From assembly GCA_026225945.1 (NCBI GenBank), contig JAMJFZ010001133.1:9568501-9632500 (forward strand): a stretch of 64,000 bases of DNA. Reading direction: 5' to 3'. Under the pieces are notes generated by a model. It saw nothing but the letters and a program-made list of their open reading frames with translations, was not told the origin of the DNA and did no database searches. The position numbers and the translations under genes were made by a program. The DNA comes from Cricetomys ansorgei. Taxonomy: Eukaryota > Chordata > Mammalia > Rodentia > Nesomyidae. Below are positions 54,155 through 64,000 of this stretch, piece by piece; the stretch's first letter is position 1; every line of letters begins with the position of its first letter.

Positions 54155-54335
54155 TACTTCTTTTATGCTTTATTTTTCCCCACAGTACTTACTACTGTAA
54201 AATGGCTTTGTTGTCCATTTTCTCATCAAAATGTAACCTCCATGAAAGAAAATTCTTTGGTCCTTTTTTCTATTTTGTGTTCTTAGCTATTAGAATATAA
54301 GCTGGTACACATCAGGTACTTGCTAGATGACTGTT
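54155..54335 (+). mobile_element. L2 LINE 3' end
   Basis: TTTATTTTTCCCCACAGTAC TTACTACTGT, AACCTCCATGAAAGAAAATT CTTTGGTCC, TAAGCTGGTACACATCAGGT ACTTGCTAGATGACTGTT follow the L2 3' end in order. Confidence 0.78.
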
Positions 54336-54658
54336 CAGAGGACCAAATGAAGACACAGTTTCTTGCAAAGTGAAGAGCCTCCTGTTAGCTAGTGAATGAT
54401 TGCCATTCCCCAGCAGAACATACACTGATGAATATACAACATATATTCCTGGTTAGGGCATCAGTTCTCCATCTTTTTAAAAGTCTGAAATGTAATCCTT
54501 GGAGACTAGGGACTAATCTGAGATGCACCTTCTCCTAACCCCCAACGTGAGACCAAAAGATGGGGCTCTGGCTTTCCGACTCAGGCTTCAACCAAGCCAT
54601 CCCTTTCCTTCTCTGTCTTTTGCATTCAGGTTACTAAGAAAGAAACTGTCTCATTGAT
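54336..54658. other. Unassigned sequence
   Basis: About 320 bp, nothing recognised. Confidence 0.45.
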
Positions 54659-54695
54659 AAAAAAAAAAAAAAAAAAAAAAAAAACAAAAAAAAAA
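54659..54695 (+). repeat. (A)n run
   Basis: About 26 A, one C, then nine A. No SINE or LINE body is recognised immediately upstream. Confidence 0.97.
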
Positions 54696-54774
54696 CATAG
54701 TTACTCCAGCCAAACCATGGGGCTGAAAACCATGAGAGAAAATGAGGTATAGTATCAGTGAACACAGACTCCAT

Positions 54775-54880
54775 TCACTCAACAAGTACTAATGGGGCAT
54801 TCATTTTGTGCCTGCTATGCCAGCCACCAGGGAAGACGTAGAGAAGCACATCATGGCCAGAACCAAAGTCAACCGACTTC
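54775..54880 (+). mobile_element. Ancient mammal-wide repeat fragment
   Basis: CATTCACTCAACAAGTACTA ATGGGGCATTCATTTTGTGC CTGCTATGCC parallels 'ttcattcaacaaatatttactgagcacctactatgtgcc'. Confidence 0.5.
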
Positions 54881-55116
54881 CCATGATAATCATAATAACC
54901 TCGAAAGGTGGATGAAATCCGAGGAACTCTAAAGAAGACTGTCCTGCCAGAGGTATCTGCTGAGTCTTGAGGACAATGGGTCAGATGAAGCCTAACAGAC
55001 TAATCTTCACTTTGCGGTTCTCTCCCATCGATTATAAAATAAGACACTTGAAAGTTAACTGATATGTAAAGTCCCTCCCAAATGCCACATTGAATCCAGC
55101 TTTATTGGCTTACCTG
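54881..55116. other. Unassigned sequence
   Basis: No recognised content. Confidence 0.45.
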
Positions 55117-55513
55117 TGCTGTGGTTTAATCATCAATCCCTCTGAAATGCATGCTGCACTTTAACTGCCATGTTAAAAGCATCAATAGGGCTTTAAGAGG
55201 TGAGGAAAGCCCTGTGAAATGAATGTTGTTATCCAGGAACAAACCCAGTATCTTCTCGCTCTCTCTTTCTCTCTCTCTCTCTCTCTTTCAACTTGTTCAC
55301 TCTTCTTTCATTCAGCAAGTGTTCCTCTTCTTGGGAGTAAGCAGCATCCCAGTTGCTGTCAGAAGTGGAGTCTTTGCCTCTACCAGACAATAAACGTACC
55401 ACTGCTATGGTCTTGAATTCCCCAGCCTCCAAAACCATTAGAAATCAGTATCTGTCCATAAATCATCGTGCCTCATGTATTCTGTTACAGCAGCACAGAA
55501 TAGACAAAGACCT
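55117..55513 (+). mobile_element. MST/MLT1-type MaLR solo LTR
   Basis: It starts TGCTGTGGTTTAATCATCAA, contains GGCTTTAAGAGGTGAGGAAA and a CT-rich run (55257-55288), then CCAGACAATAAACGTACCAC and an end ATTCTGTTACAGCAGCACAG AATAGACAAAGAC. The layout matches MaLR LTRs with their polyadenylation signal (AATAAA at 55388). Confidence 0.72.
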
Positions 55514-56133
55514 CTTGCACCAGACAAGTGAAACCAGTAGTTTCAAGTAATTAATTGCTGGCTATCGGATTTTGGGCCCATTCATCTAACCGTTAATGTT
55601 GTATATGACACAGAGCAATCATCAGTAAGCCTGAAGGAAAGCCATTTAAATTGATTGGTGTTTTCTTTCACATCTGAGAGATTTTTGTTGCATTGTCCAA
55701 ATCCAACATGAAGAGTTCCATTATAGCCATGTCTAGTATCATATGCAAAGTAATCTTGAAATAAGTTATGGATTACAAGCTTTGTTATCCACATTCCCAT
55801 CATGTTTGCTTTGCATTGGAAACCCTTTCCACATTTAACATATTGAAGAAGAAAACAGAGTGCTTAGTCCTGGCAGATTTGGAATCAGGACAGATTTCAA
55901 GACATTTTACTCCTCCATGCTTTCAAATCATAACTAACGTGTCAGCCAGAAATTTGTTCACTGTCATCAGCTACTGAAGCATCAGAAGCTAACAGTGTAG
56001 CGCAATGACAGAGAGGGGGATTCTGAAGGCTCAAAGAATTTCTGTGTTGAGCTTTTGGATATATGTAAATCTCATTGTACTCAGGGTGCTAAGAGTTTAG
56101 TTTCTACCCAAAGAGATTAAGAAAATGTCATCA
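55514..56133. other. Unassigned sequence
   Basis: About 620 bp, AT-rich, nothing recognised. Confidence 0.45.
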
Positions 56134-56345
56134 GGGGCTAGAGGCGTGGATCAGAGGTTAAGAACACTTGTTCTTGCAGAGGAACAAGGTTCAGTTCGTA
56201 GTACCCACCTGACTACTCACAACTGTCTGTAACTCCAGTTCCAGGAGATCTAATGCCCTCTTCTGGCCTCCATGAGTACTGCAAGTATGTGGTACACATA
56301 AACAAACAAGTACACACATATATACATTTTTTTTTTAAGAAAATG
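56134..56345 (+). mobile_element. B3-type SINE
   Basis: GGATCAGAGGTTAAGAACAC TTGTTCTTGCAGAGGA, CTGTCTGTAACTCCAGTTCC AGGAGATC, TGCCCTCTTCTGGCCTCCAT GAG, with a T-rich end. Confidence 0.88.
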
Positions 56346-56639
56346 ACCTTTACATCAAAAGAATCAAATTATATAAATACTATGAAACTGAGTACTGGTG
56401 GGTTTAACTTTAAGAGGAAACAAGAAGACTATAAAGAGATCTGCTTGAAGTGTGGCATGTGCTTTGACTTGAGTTTTTGTCATGCTGACACTGACTAACT
56501 GTTTGACAGAGTCTCTGGACTTTTTGGAAAATACCAGGAGTGCTTAGATACTGTCCTGCCACACATTAAGTGAAGGTAGCAATACCTAGAGGAATGGAGA
56601 TAGTGTGAATTTACAGGATCTGGTCAGTGGACACCAAAA
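56346..56639. other. Unassigned sequence
   Basis: Nothing recognised. Confidence 0.45.
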
Positions 56640-56960
56640 TGAGATAGAGCTACACAATGACTTATTATCCAGCATTATAAAAAGAATGTGCTAATGCATG
56701 CTCTAATAGGGTAATAACTTTATTAGCAAAATAAGCCAATCACAAAAGGCCAGATATCAAATGGTTACATTTTACTAAAGGCCCAATAAAAGCAAATCTA
56801 TAGAAATAGAAGGTATATTCACAATTTCCTAGGGCAGGTAGAAGCTAACCAATATGGAAGGGGAGATTGATGAAAATGTCAAAGAATTGCTTGTAGTAAT
56901 GGTTTTCTGAGGCCATGAGTGGCCCAGAATCCACTTACTAAGTACCAAATGTTTGTATTC
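56640..56960 (+). mobile_element. Old L1 (L1M) 3' UTR fragment
   Basis: AAATGGTTACATTTTACTAA, AGCAAATCTATAGAAATAGA AGG, CAGGTAGAAGCTAACC, GGAGATTGATGAAAATGTCA and a GGCCATGAGTGGCCCAG region parallel the old L1 3' UTR ('...ccatagagacagaaagtagatt... tgatgaaaatgttctgg'). Confidence 0.58.
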
Positions 56961-56999
56961 AAAGTTTTCATGTTAAAGTTCATCAGTGGGATGCTATTC

Positions 57000-57167
57000 A
57001 GACATAGGACTTTTGAGAGATAGAAGATCTAGATGAGGTTCCCACGAGAAGCTGACTTTCCTTATAAGAAAAGGAAGAGATGAGAACTCCCGGTCTGCTA
57101 TCAGAATATACTGCAAGGCTACCATCTGCAGACCCAAAAAGTGCCCTTACTAAGAACTGAATCTCAC
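57000..57167 (+). mobile_element. MLT1-type LTR, left part
   Basis: CTTTCCTTATAAGAAAAGGA AGAGATGAGA, GCTACCATCTGCAGACCCAA AAAGTGCCCTTACTAAGAAC TGAATC match the MLT1 interior. The LTR resumes at 57411 after SINE insertions. Confidence 0.72.
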
Positions 57168-57410
57168 AGGGCCTGATGGTGCGGGCCCATAATCCCAGTT
57201 ACTCAAGAAGCAGAGGCAGGAGGAACAAAATTCAAGGCCCGTTGAGGCTACAGAGTAAGGTGAAGGCTAGCCTGGACAACTTAGTGACATCCTATCTTGA
57301 AATAAAAATGCAAAAATCACTGGGGATATAAAGTTCAATGGTAGAACATTTATTTAACATGCTAGAGGCTCTAGCTTCTATACCCAGTGATGCAAAAGAC
57401 AAAAAAGGAA
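57168..57410 (+). mobile_element. B1-like SINE followed by ID-like unit
   Basis: B1-like part 57172-57305 (GGCCTGATGGTGCGGGCCCA TAATCCCAG, GAGGCTACAGAGTAAGG), then an ID-like part 57318-57405 (CACTGGGGATATAAAGTTCA ATGGTAGAAC). The order is the reverse of B4, so these may be two insertions or an unusual fusion. Confidence 0.65.
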
Positions 57411-57535
57411 AGATACGAAGAATGGCACCTGCCAGCACCTTTATCATGGCCTTTCTACCCTCCAGAACCGGGAGATGTAAGTATCTATGCTTCTGGTTCT
57501 GAGTTCTTTGTACTCAACTACAACAATCTAGTCTG
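57411..57535 (+). mobile_element. MLT1-type LTR, right part
   Basis: GCACCTTTATCATGGCCTTT CTACCCTCCAGAACCGGGAG, then TTCTTTGTACTCAACTACAA CAATCTAGTCTGAC, the 3' end of the LTR interrupted at 57167. Confidence 0.65.
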
Positions 57536-57607
57536 ACCCAAATATCACTTGGTTGAATACTTTTAAATAGGTGAAGCATATGGCATGTAATTTACATTCT
57601 AAGAAAG

Positions 57608-57681
57608 TGATGATGGTGATGATGATGATGATGATGATGATGATGGTGGTGGTGATAATGATGATGGTGATGATGATGATG
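57608..57681 (+). repeat. (GAT)n trinucleotide repeat
   Basis: GAT repeats with GGT and AAT interruptions, seen directly. Confidence 0.97.
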
Positions 57682-58770
57682 CCGCCTATCCGGTTTGTTG
57701 TAAGGATGAGACCAGGGAAGGGGGATTTCACTTATCCTTGTGGAACACTACTACAGCACTATTGCCTTGTAAATCCCAAGACTTCTTATCATAGCAGTTT
57801 TATTTCAAGGAAAAGACAAAAATTTTGAAGGAAAAATACACATAATGCTTCTGAAAGCTCCTATTAAAAATATCCTATATGATATCAGCTACGTACATAA
57901 TTGCATTCAAGTTCTCTTCAAAAAAAACATTTTCAATGCCACCCCAAAAAGATCCAAGATCATAAGAAAGCTGTCAAAGCAAGCATTTGCCATCACCCAG
58001 TGGGCAGCTTTCAAACTGACAAACTGGGGACGGTACACCTCAGGGGTCTCCCAGTCTCACTAGAAAGAATTCCTACTCCATCTCCACTGCATGGAGTTGT
58101 TACTTGCAACCTTGTCAGACCTCTAATTGCCTTCCCGTTTGGTATTCTACTAAAGCAGGCAAAAGCCATTGTTTTGGAAATCGGAGATAATAGTGTGAAA
58201 ATGGAGTGTGGCCAGGCATATGTGAGGAGGGAAAGTCCCTGACAAAGGTAATGTTGGTCCCATTGTTTGGCCCTTGTTTCCCTGGCACTAGAGACATACC
58301 TTGGTGAACACTGTGTCTCCTATTCCACCTAGCAACGGCTGTAGGAATGCTAGTGACAGATGAGAAAGCCATTTAATGAAGACTGTCAAATGTCTAACTA
58401 GATGGAGTTGAAAAACAAAGGAAGGGAACTTAACTGCTAAATATAAAACGTTCCAGCATCGTCATTGCACCTTCCTTGTGAAAACTGAGTGCACATATAA
58501 AGGCTTCCCCGTGATTTTCTAGGGATGCACTCCATCAGGACCACTTATTGATTATCAAGTCTCAGCTCTCTATAGATCTGATCAAACTGACATCTAGTGT
58601 TACCACCACCTCACCGCAACCAGGCAGCAGAAGAAGGAGCGAATTCTGGTTTTCTAAAGTTAGAAAAGGAAAAGAGGGGGGAAAAACATAATTTGATTTC
58701 CTGAAAACTTTTAAACTGTTCTTCAGCAAAAGACAGCTAGATACATTTGAAGGTTGAAAAGCAAACCGGG
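57682..58770. other. Unassigned sequence
   Basis: About 1.1 kb with no recognised repeat. Frames of 72-138 codons occur on both strands with no family resemblance. Confidence 0.45.
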
Positions 58771-58899
58771 AAGCTGGGCAGGTAGCACAGGCCTTTAATC
58801 CCAGCACCAGTAGCAAAGGTAGACAGACCTCTGAGGTCAAGTCCAGCCCAGTCAGGTCTAACCAGTGAGATCCAGACAGTGAAAATCTGTCAAAAAAAA
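58771..58899 (+). mobile_element. B1 SINE, diverged
   Basis: AGCTGGGCAGGTAGCACAGG CCTTTAATCCCAGCACC, GTCAAGTCCAGCCCAGTCAG GTCTAACCAGTGAG, with an A-tail. Confidence 0.85.
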
Positions 58900-58930
58900 G
58901 CATACTGCAAAAGAATAAAATGTTTTCATC

Positions 58931-58959
58931 ACAAAAAAAAATATATATATATATATAAA
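58931..58959 (+). repeat. (A)n(TA)n run
   Basis: A-run passing into TATATATATATATA. Confidence 0.95.
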
Positions 58960-58982
58960 TTCTTTTCAAATAAGCCACGTTC

Positions 58983-59087
58983 TAGGCATGGTGGCTCATT
59001 CCTTTTTCCATACCTGTCAATCCTCAGAAGGCACAAGTTCAAGAATAGAGTTACATAGTAAGACTCTGTCTCAAAAAAAAATAAAAC
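58983..59087 (+). mobile_element. B1 SINE, diverged and shortened
   Basis: TAGGCATGGTGGCTCATTCC, CAAGTTCAAGAATAGAGTTA CATAGTAAGACTCTGTCTC, with an A-tail. Confidence 0.8.
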
Positions 59088-59139
59088 AATGACATGATTC
59101 ATTGAAGAAGAAATACAAATAGTCAAAAAAAATTCTAAA

Positions 59140-59640
59140 ATAAGCTCACCAATAGCAATAATCAGAGAAACACAAAAGTAAATTACTAGTTACGTTTTTC
59201 ACCAGACAAGAAATTGACATTTGAAAATGCCACACAGCAAGGTTTTAGGAGAGAGTCATCAGTAATGGCTGAGAGTTACAACATTCACTCCTTACCACCT
59301 GTTCAAATAAACACCGTTCAGAGCTGACCCAGAGTTTCTATAGCTCTAAACACCCACTCATTCAGAAAAGCTGTAGCGTACACAAGTGTTTGCTGCAACA
59401 TTATATAAAAAGGGGGATTATAAAATACAACATTGGCTATCCAAGAGGTGAGATATTATATAGTAAATAAAAGGAACGAATGTACATTGTATAGTATATG
59501 GGTTTGGGTTTTAAATTAATTTATATTTAAATATAACTTAAGTACAATGTGAAGCTTTTCAATTTAAAAACATAATTTACAGAGCAATTTCATAAAATGC
59601 GTATATATGTATGCTAGCACAAAAGAAATCAATCATTTGG
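59140..59640 (+). mobile_element. Old L1 ORF2-end/3' UTR fragment
   Basis: ATAATCAGAGAAACACAAAA GTAAATTAC, ACACAAGTGTTTGCTGCAAC ATTATATAAAAAGG, GGTGAGATATTATATAGTAA ATAAAAGGAACGAA follow the L1 text '...atcagagaaatgcaaatt... aaatgttcatagcagcattattcat... tattattcagcaataaaaagga'. No open frame. Confidence 0.68.
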
Positions 59641-59713
59641 AATCATATAAACCAAACTTAGTGTAAATAGCATTGAAAAGTTGGACAAGAGAGAGAGCAA
59701 GACTTAGACAGAG

Positions 59714-59828
59714 AAGCAGATGTGATGACACACACCTATAAACTCAGCACTTAGGCGTCAGAGACAGAAGGATCACCAGTTCAAGGCTGGTCAAGGATAC
59801 TTAGTGAGACTCTCTCTCAAAACACAAA
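59714..59828 (+). mobile_element. B1 SINE, diverged
   Basis: AGATGTGATGACACACACCT ATAAACTCAGCACTTAGG, GATCACCAGTTCAAGGCTGG TCAAGG, GTGAGACTCTCTCTCAAAAC. Confidence 0.85.
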
Positions 59829-60204
59829 AGAGATGTAGATGGAGTTCAAGGGGATTTGCACGCTTCCTGAAATAGGAAATATTTTTTAATTTTTTAAAAA
59901 AGAGTACAGAGCCCTCACTATTTGTAATGTATAGATGATGACTCTAGCTATTAATAATATTATATTCTTAAAGAATGCTGAGAGCAGATGCTCAATGTCC
60001 TCACCACAGAGCTGATGGCTATGAGGCGACAGATGCAACTAGTCCACAAGGCACATAAGCCATAAAAGGTCACGCTCTAAAACATAGATGCACACAAGTA
60101 GTTTTACAGGTCCATTTTTTTTAAAGAAAAAAATACTTAAATGTTTTAAACCGAGTTTATGTTCAACAAAAGTACCTAAAAACACGTCTTTCCAAACGTT
60201 CAAG
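59829..60204. other. Unassigned sequence
   Basis: AT-rich with T and A runs at 59879-59902. Nothing recognised. Confidence 0.45.
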
Positions 60205-60290
60205 TGGACTGGGTGTATAGCTCTGTCGAAGAGGCTTTTCTTATCATGCACCAGGGCCCGGGTTCAAGTCTCAGCACCACAAAGAAGAGA
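60205..60290 (+). mobile_element. ID-type SINE
   Basis: GGACTGGGTGTATAGCTCTG TCGAAGAGGC, CAGGGCCCGGGTTCAAGTCT CAGCACCAC and an A-rich tail give the full ID layout. Confidence 0.78.
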
Positions 60291-62180
60291 GAGATGTTTA
60301 AGAGGTTACTGTGAGTGGTAGGTGATATGTATATTTGGAGTTATTTTAGTATAGACATGTTTGCGGATTCAAGTGTGTTTCCAAATTCTTCAAGTCAAAA
60401 AATAATAATAACAGCAAAGTAACTATTACAGTTTGTTATTTAGTCCAATAGAGAAACAAGCCCAGCCATAAGGATGCCTGACTTCAGACAGGTAAGAGCA
60501 CTCCAAGCATAGAAGCATGCTCTAGACTCGGAGAGCCAACCACTGACTCACCCACTGTTAGATGAAACATTAGGCTAAAACTCTTTATTAAACTGTAACC
60601 TCACCTTGGAAATCAAAGAGAGCAGACCTTTGAAGAAATGAGTAGAGCCAGGAGATTTTTGTGATTAAATATTACTACATAATTTGTCTTAAGCACTTTT
60701 CCTCTTAAAAATGTCAAGATAATTATATGTTAAATATTATCTTAATAGGCCCTAGAAATTCAGACTTTAATTATATAGACTTAGGAAACGTGAGCTCCTA
60801 GCCTCACACCTCTTGCCTCTGGCCCCGTGGAATCCTGGGAGTTATACCAAATCCTTCATTATCTGGTTACAGGCTAGTGGACAACATGACATTTTGCTTG
60901 GAAATGATATAGGATAATATGATGGGAAATAACTGTGCTTTTCCATTGTGCTTCTCCTGTAAGGCCATAAATAAGTTGAATTGTGCTCCCTTGATTTACG
61001 TTTATAACCATTATTATGATGATTTATTTTGGGTTGAGTGCTGACAGTGTGCTGAGTGCTACACCAGGCTCATAAGAAGAAATGGTTATGCCCCAGAGGC
61101 TAACACACCAAGACAAACACTTCAGCCATAAAACACACCAGCTAAGAGATGCTTAGTCTCTGCAGAGTGATGCTTCTCTGTTTATAAGTAGGTGGAGAAA
61201 ATTCCCTCCTTCTGGGGGAAGGAGGTTAATGTTCTCTGAAAGTTTTTGAGGCTGGTTCCAATAAAGATTTCAGGTAAGGGAGACAGATGCGGCAGTATGT
61301 GCTCTGAGAGGAAGCACAGCGAAGGTCATGGGCGATGGAGGTCCCCAGCAAACTAGCAGCTGGTACTGTCATTCTAAGGTTGCCCTCCAAGGTCAGAACG
61401 TCTATGATCCAAGGTCTACCCGTCGTGATGTTTTCAGTACTACAACCATGTTAAACCCTTCTGGAATAATACAGGATGAGAACACATAACTATTTAAACC
61501 AGTGTTTCAAAATGCATATTTTCCAAAGCATTTGCTTGGGAGGGTATTATTAGTTTGGCAAAAACAAAAACCTCTCTTGTGGACAAATGAGTTTGAAAAG
61601 TGCTACTAACAGGGTCTCAGAAAGGGAACTTAGTGTTGATATTTAACTAAGCTGACACACCATCAAACTACCTTCCAAATAGCTTGTGCACATAGACAAA
61701 AGTTGCTCTCAGCCTGAATCAGAGGAGCTGCCGTTTAACACGATGGTAGCGGATGAAGAGACTCAGAGCTGCCCAAGATTCTGAGAATAGATGACAGTTG
61801 TGGGTTCAGCCAAAGACAAGACATTTACACCACCCCCTCTTAGGCTCAGGGAACATTGCAGAAGAGGGAGTGGGAAGTTTGTAAGAGCTGTAAGACAGGG
61901 TGAAGGGCTGTAAAATGTCATCCTCTGAAGGGATACAGTCCTTGCAATCATTAACTCACAGCAATTGTGCTCACCTGCTCTGGGCACACACAAGGCCTGA
62001 CCTATCAACAGTCAGTCACAGAAGGGCTCACAAGGTCTTACACTTTACTGCTGAACTATTAGATATTGATAGATTCTAGGAGAGATGTCACTGTCTTTGG
62101 TTGTGTTGTAGATCACACCCGGCTCCAGCATATAGTTCCCATAATGACAGAGACAGCCCTGGCTGAATCCAGTAGGTAAC
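60291..62180. other. Mostly unassigned sequence; ancient repeat hint at 61015-61110
   Basis: About 1.9 kb with no SINE. TTTATTTTGGGTTGAGTGCT GACAGTGTGCTGAGTGCT resembles the old 'tttattgagcacctactgtgtgccaggcactg' repeat. Otherwise nothing recognised. Confidence 0.42.
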
Positions 62181-62542
62181 CGCCTTAGTTCCTCTTCCAT
62201 TACTATAAAGAGACACCATGCTAAGGCAACTTATTAAAGGAAGCATTTAACTGAGGGCTTGCTTACAGTTTCAGTGGTGAACCATCACCATCATGATGGG
62301 GAGCATGGTGGCAGATGGGCAGACATGGTACTGGAGCAGCAGCTGAGAGCTTTCACCTGACCCACAAATTGGAAACAGAGAGCAAGAGAGTGGGCCTGGC
62401 ATTTTTGATGCCTCAAAGCCAGTCACACCCCCTCCTCCAACAAGGCCACACCTCATAATCCTTCCTAAAACAGTTCTACCAATAGGGGCCAAGCATTCAA
62501 ATATATGAGCCTATGGAGGCCATTCTTATTCAAACCACCGCA
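62181..62542 (-). mobile_element. ERVL-MaLR-like solo LTR (second group)
   Basis: Reversed LTR: CGCCTTAGTTCCTCTTCCAT, AAAGAGACACCATGCTAAGG, GGAAGCATTTAACTGAGGGC, TTCAAATATATGAGCCTATG and an end GGCCATTCTTATTCAAACCA CCGCA. Close relative of 41455-41800. Confidence 0.88.
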
Positions 62543-63018
62543 GTGACAGAACAAGAACAAAATCAATAGACAAGAACATGAGACAGAGGTTTATGGGGAG
62601 AAGGGAATGGAAAGGGATGGTCAAAAGATGGAAGAACATGGGGGTAAGGGGTGAGAGCAGCCAGTATGTGTCGTATAAGTGTATAAAATTATCTGGCAAC
62701 AATAGATAGCAATAAGGAACAGAAGAGTCTCTTAAAACAGGGATTGTGAGAGGCAGCAACTGGGCCATAAAAGTTTAACTACAGAACAGGTCTAGAAAGC
62801 TCTTCACAGGACATCTTCTAGGATATGCACGCTGGAAATCACATAGTTGATTGACAGGAGGATGAACTGAATTCCAAACTGATTCAACCATGATGGTTTG
62901 GGAGAGTTGCTTCCCAATGCTGGACCCTGCTGTTCCTACCAGCTGAGCAAGACACGACACAAGCATGGTTAGAAGGACCAGAAAGTAAACTAATGTCAAA
63001 TGAACGAGTCTACCCATT
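62543..63018. other. Unassigned sequence
   Basis: About 475 bp with nothing recognised. Confidence 0.45.
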
Positions 63019-63470
63019 TGTGGTAGCCAGCTTCCTAGAAGGTCCCCAGTGATCCCTGTTGCCTGGTTTTCCTGCCCTGGGATACTTTCCTCCCGCAATA
63101 AATAGAGCTAACTTGTGGGGCTGATAGAGTGACCGCCAAGGCTAGGTCACAAAAAGCATTACAGCTTCTACCTTGCTGTGTTGGATGGCTTGCTCTAGGG
63201 AAAGCCAGCCGCCGTGTTGTGAGACCACTAAGCAAACCATGGAGGGATGCGTGTGGTAATGAATGCCCCAGTGAGCCTTCTTGGAAGCATCAAGTCAAGT
63301 CTTCAGGTAACTACGGCTCAGCCAATATCGGGACTGCAACCCCAGACCCTGAGCCAGGGCCACCCACAAATGCTCCAAAATTCCTGACTCACAAAAACAA
63401 CATAAGATAGTACATGTTTATTGTTTTAAGCCATGTTGGAAGAATTTGTTCACAGGTCTCACTAGAGCAG
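63019..63470 (+). mobile_element. MLT1-type MaLR solo LTR
   Basis: It starts TGTGGTAGCCAGCTTCCTAG, AAGGTCCCCAGTGATCCC, then GCATTACAGCTTCTACCTTG CTG, AAAGCCAGCCGCCGTGTTGT GAG, GAGCCTTCTTGGAAGC, CCAGACCCTGAGCCAGGGCC ACCCAC, and an end TTATTGTTTTAAGCCATGTT GG. Collinear with the well-known MLT1 LTR along its whole length. Confidence 0.9.
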
Positions 63471-63644
63471 CAAGATCCAAAGAGACTATGAAATGAGTGA
63501 TAGAGTCCACATGTGTGAGCAACTGAGCAGTAGGAGAGAGCTATGTCTGAGCCATGAATTCGGGGGGGAGGGGCATACAGAGGAGAAGGGAAAGAAAAGA
63601 CAATACTACGTGGAGTTCATTTTGCCTGAAGCACAATTGCATTG
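63471..63644. other. Spacer
   Basis: About 175 bp between two LTRs of opposite orientation. Nothing recognised. Confidence 0.5.
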
Positions 63645-64000
63645 GTTGGTTTCCAATCACTCTAACAAAATATCTGAGATAATGAACTTATAAAGAAAAA
63701 AGGTGGCTCACCATGTTGGAGGTTGCGGACCATGGCTGATTGGCCTTGTTGCTTTAAGCCTATAGCGAGGCAGAAATTACATTATGGTTGTAGCATCTGA
63801 CTGAGTAAAATCACTCACTTCATGGTCAGTCAAGGAGGAAAAAGAGGAAGAAAGAAGCTAGAATCCCACAGTCCCCTCAAAGTCACACCTCCCAATGACC
63901 TAAATAGCTCCCTCTAGGCTATATCTTTCAAAGGTTCCACATCTCCCCGTAGCACCACCCTGAGGGCCAAGCCTTGAATGCATAGGCTTTTGGGGAAATA
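63645..64000 (-). mobile_element. ERVL-MaLR-like solo LTR, running to the window end
   Basis: Reversed LTR: TCTAACAAAATATCTGAGAT AATGAACTTATAAAG, GGTGGCTCACCATGTTGGAG, GCTGATTGGCCTTGTTGCTT TAAG, CACCTCCCAATGACCTAAAT AGCTCCC, AGGGCCAAGCCTTGAATGCA. Same group as 19311-19793. Its right end lies at or beyond 64000. Confidence 0.78.

Noticed and set aside
53582..54300. Overlapping 130-234-codon frames rich in Thr and His
   Set aside because: They translate the CA-rich array in different frames; no domain or initiation context supports a gene.

Overview
This is mammalian nuclear DNA from a muroid rodent. It carries 7SL-derived B1 SINEs, tRNA-derived B2/B3 SINEs, ID/B4 and composite tRNA-head/B1-like SINEs, a rodent-type L1 3' UTR, and many ERVL-MaLR-like LTRs. 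These sit beside shared mammalian fossils: MIR, L2, old L1, MLT1/MST-type LTRs and a hAT-Charlie-like element. The B2-type copies lack the 3' half usual in mouse and rat (for example the intact copy at 49047-49265), and ID copies are few. That leans toward a cricetid (hamster, vole or deer-mouse type), but this is inference only.

I found no protein-coding gene, exon or functional RNA gene that I can support. The longest open frames lie in microsatellites (9.2-9.65 kb, 53.6-54.1 kb) or in transposon sequence. The window reads as intergenic or deep intronic DNA, a mosaic of nested insertions in unassigned sequence.

Layout. 1-9 kb: unassigned AT-rich DNA with scattered SINEs, MaLR-like LTRs, one MIR and one hAT-Charlie fossil. 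9.2-13.3 kb: a 455-bp GATA array, an old L1 split by an LTR, a B4, and a roughly 0.85-kb ERV LTR. 13.2-23.6 kb: L1 pieces (including a clear rodent L1 3' UTR at 16.66-17.19 kb), L2, composite SINEs and purine-rich tracts. 23.6-32.7 kb: MaLR-like LTRs, a degenerate ERV with a second copy of the 11.7-kb LTR, and an inverted L1 consistent with twin priming. 32.7-36.3 kb: little I can identify. 36.3-39.4 kb: B4, a 153-nt homopurine tract, and a minus-strand provirus remnant with two related LTRs. 39.4-45.3 kb: ancient repeats, MaLR-like LTRs and SINEs. 45.3-48.5 kb: a SINE-free block with two patches that keep many CpGs, the best candidate for constrained regulatory DNA. 48.5-64 kb: SINEs, a poly-G tract, a 515-bp CA-rich array, L2, old L1, nested MLT1/SINE insertions, and MLT1- and MaLR-like LTRs to the end.

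No gene system, operon or CRISPR array is present. The points worth a second look are the CpG-retaining SINE-free block, an ERV LTR family with tandem B1-like modules, the paired-LTR remnant, the inverted L1, and several non-B-DNA-prone tracts. Repeat family names come from recognising sequence features without a database search, so subfamilies are left open.
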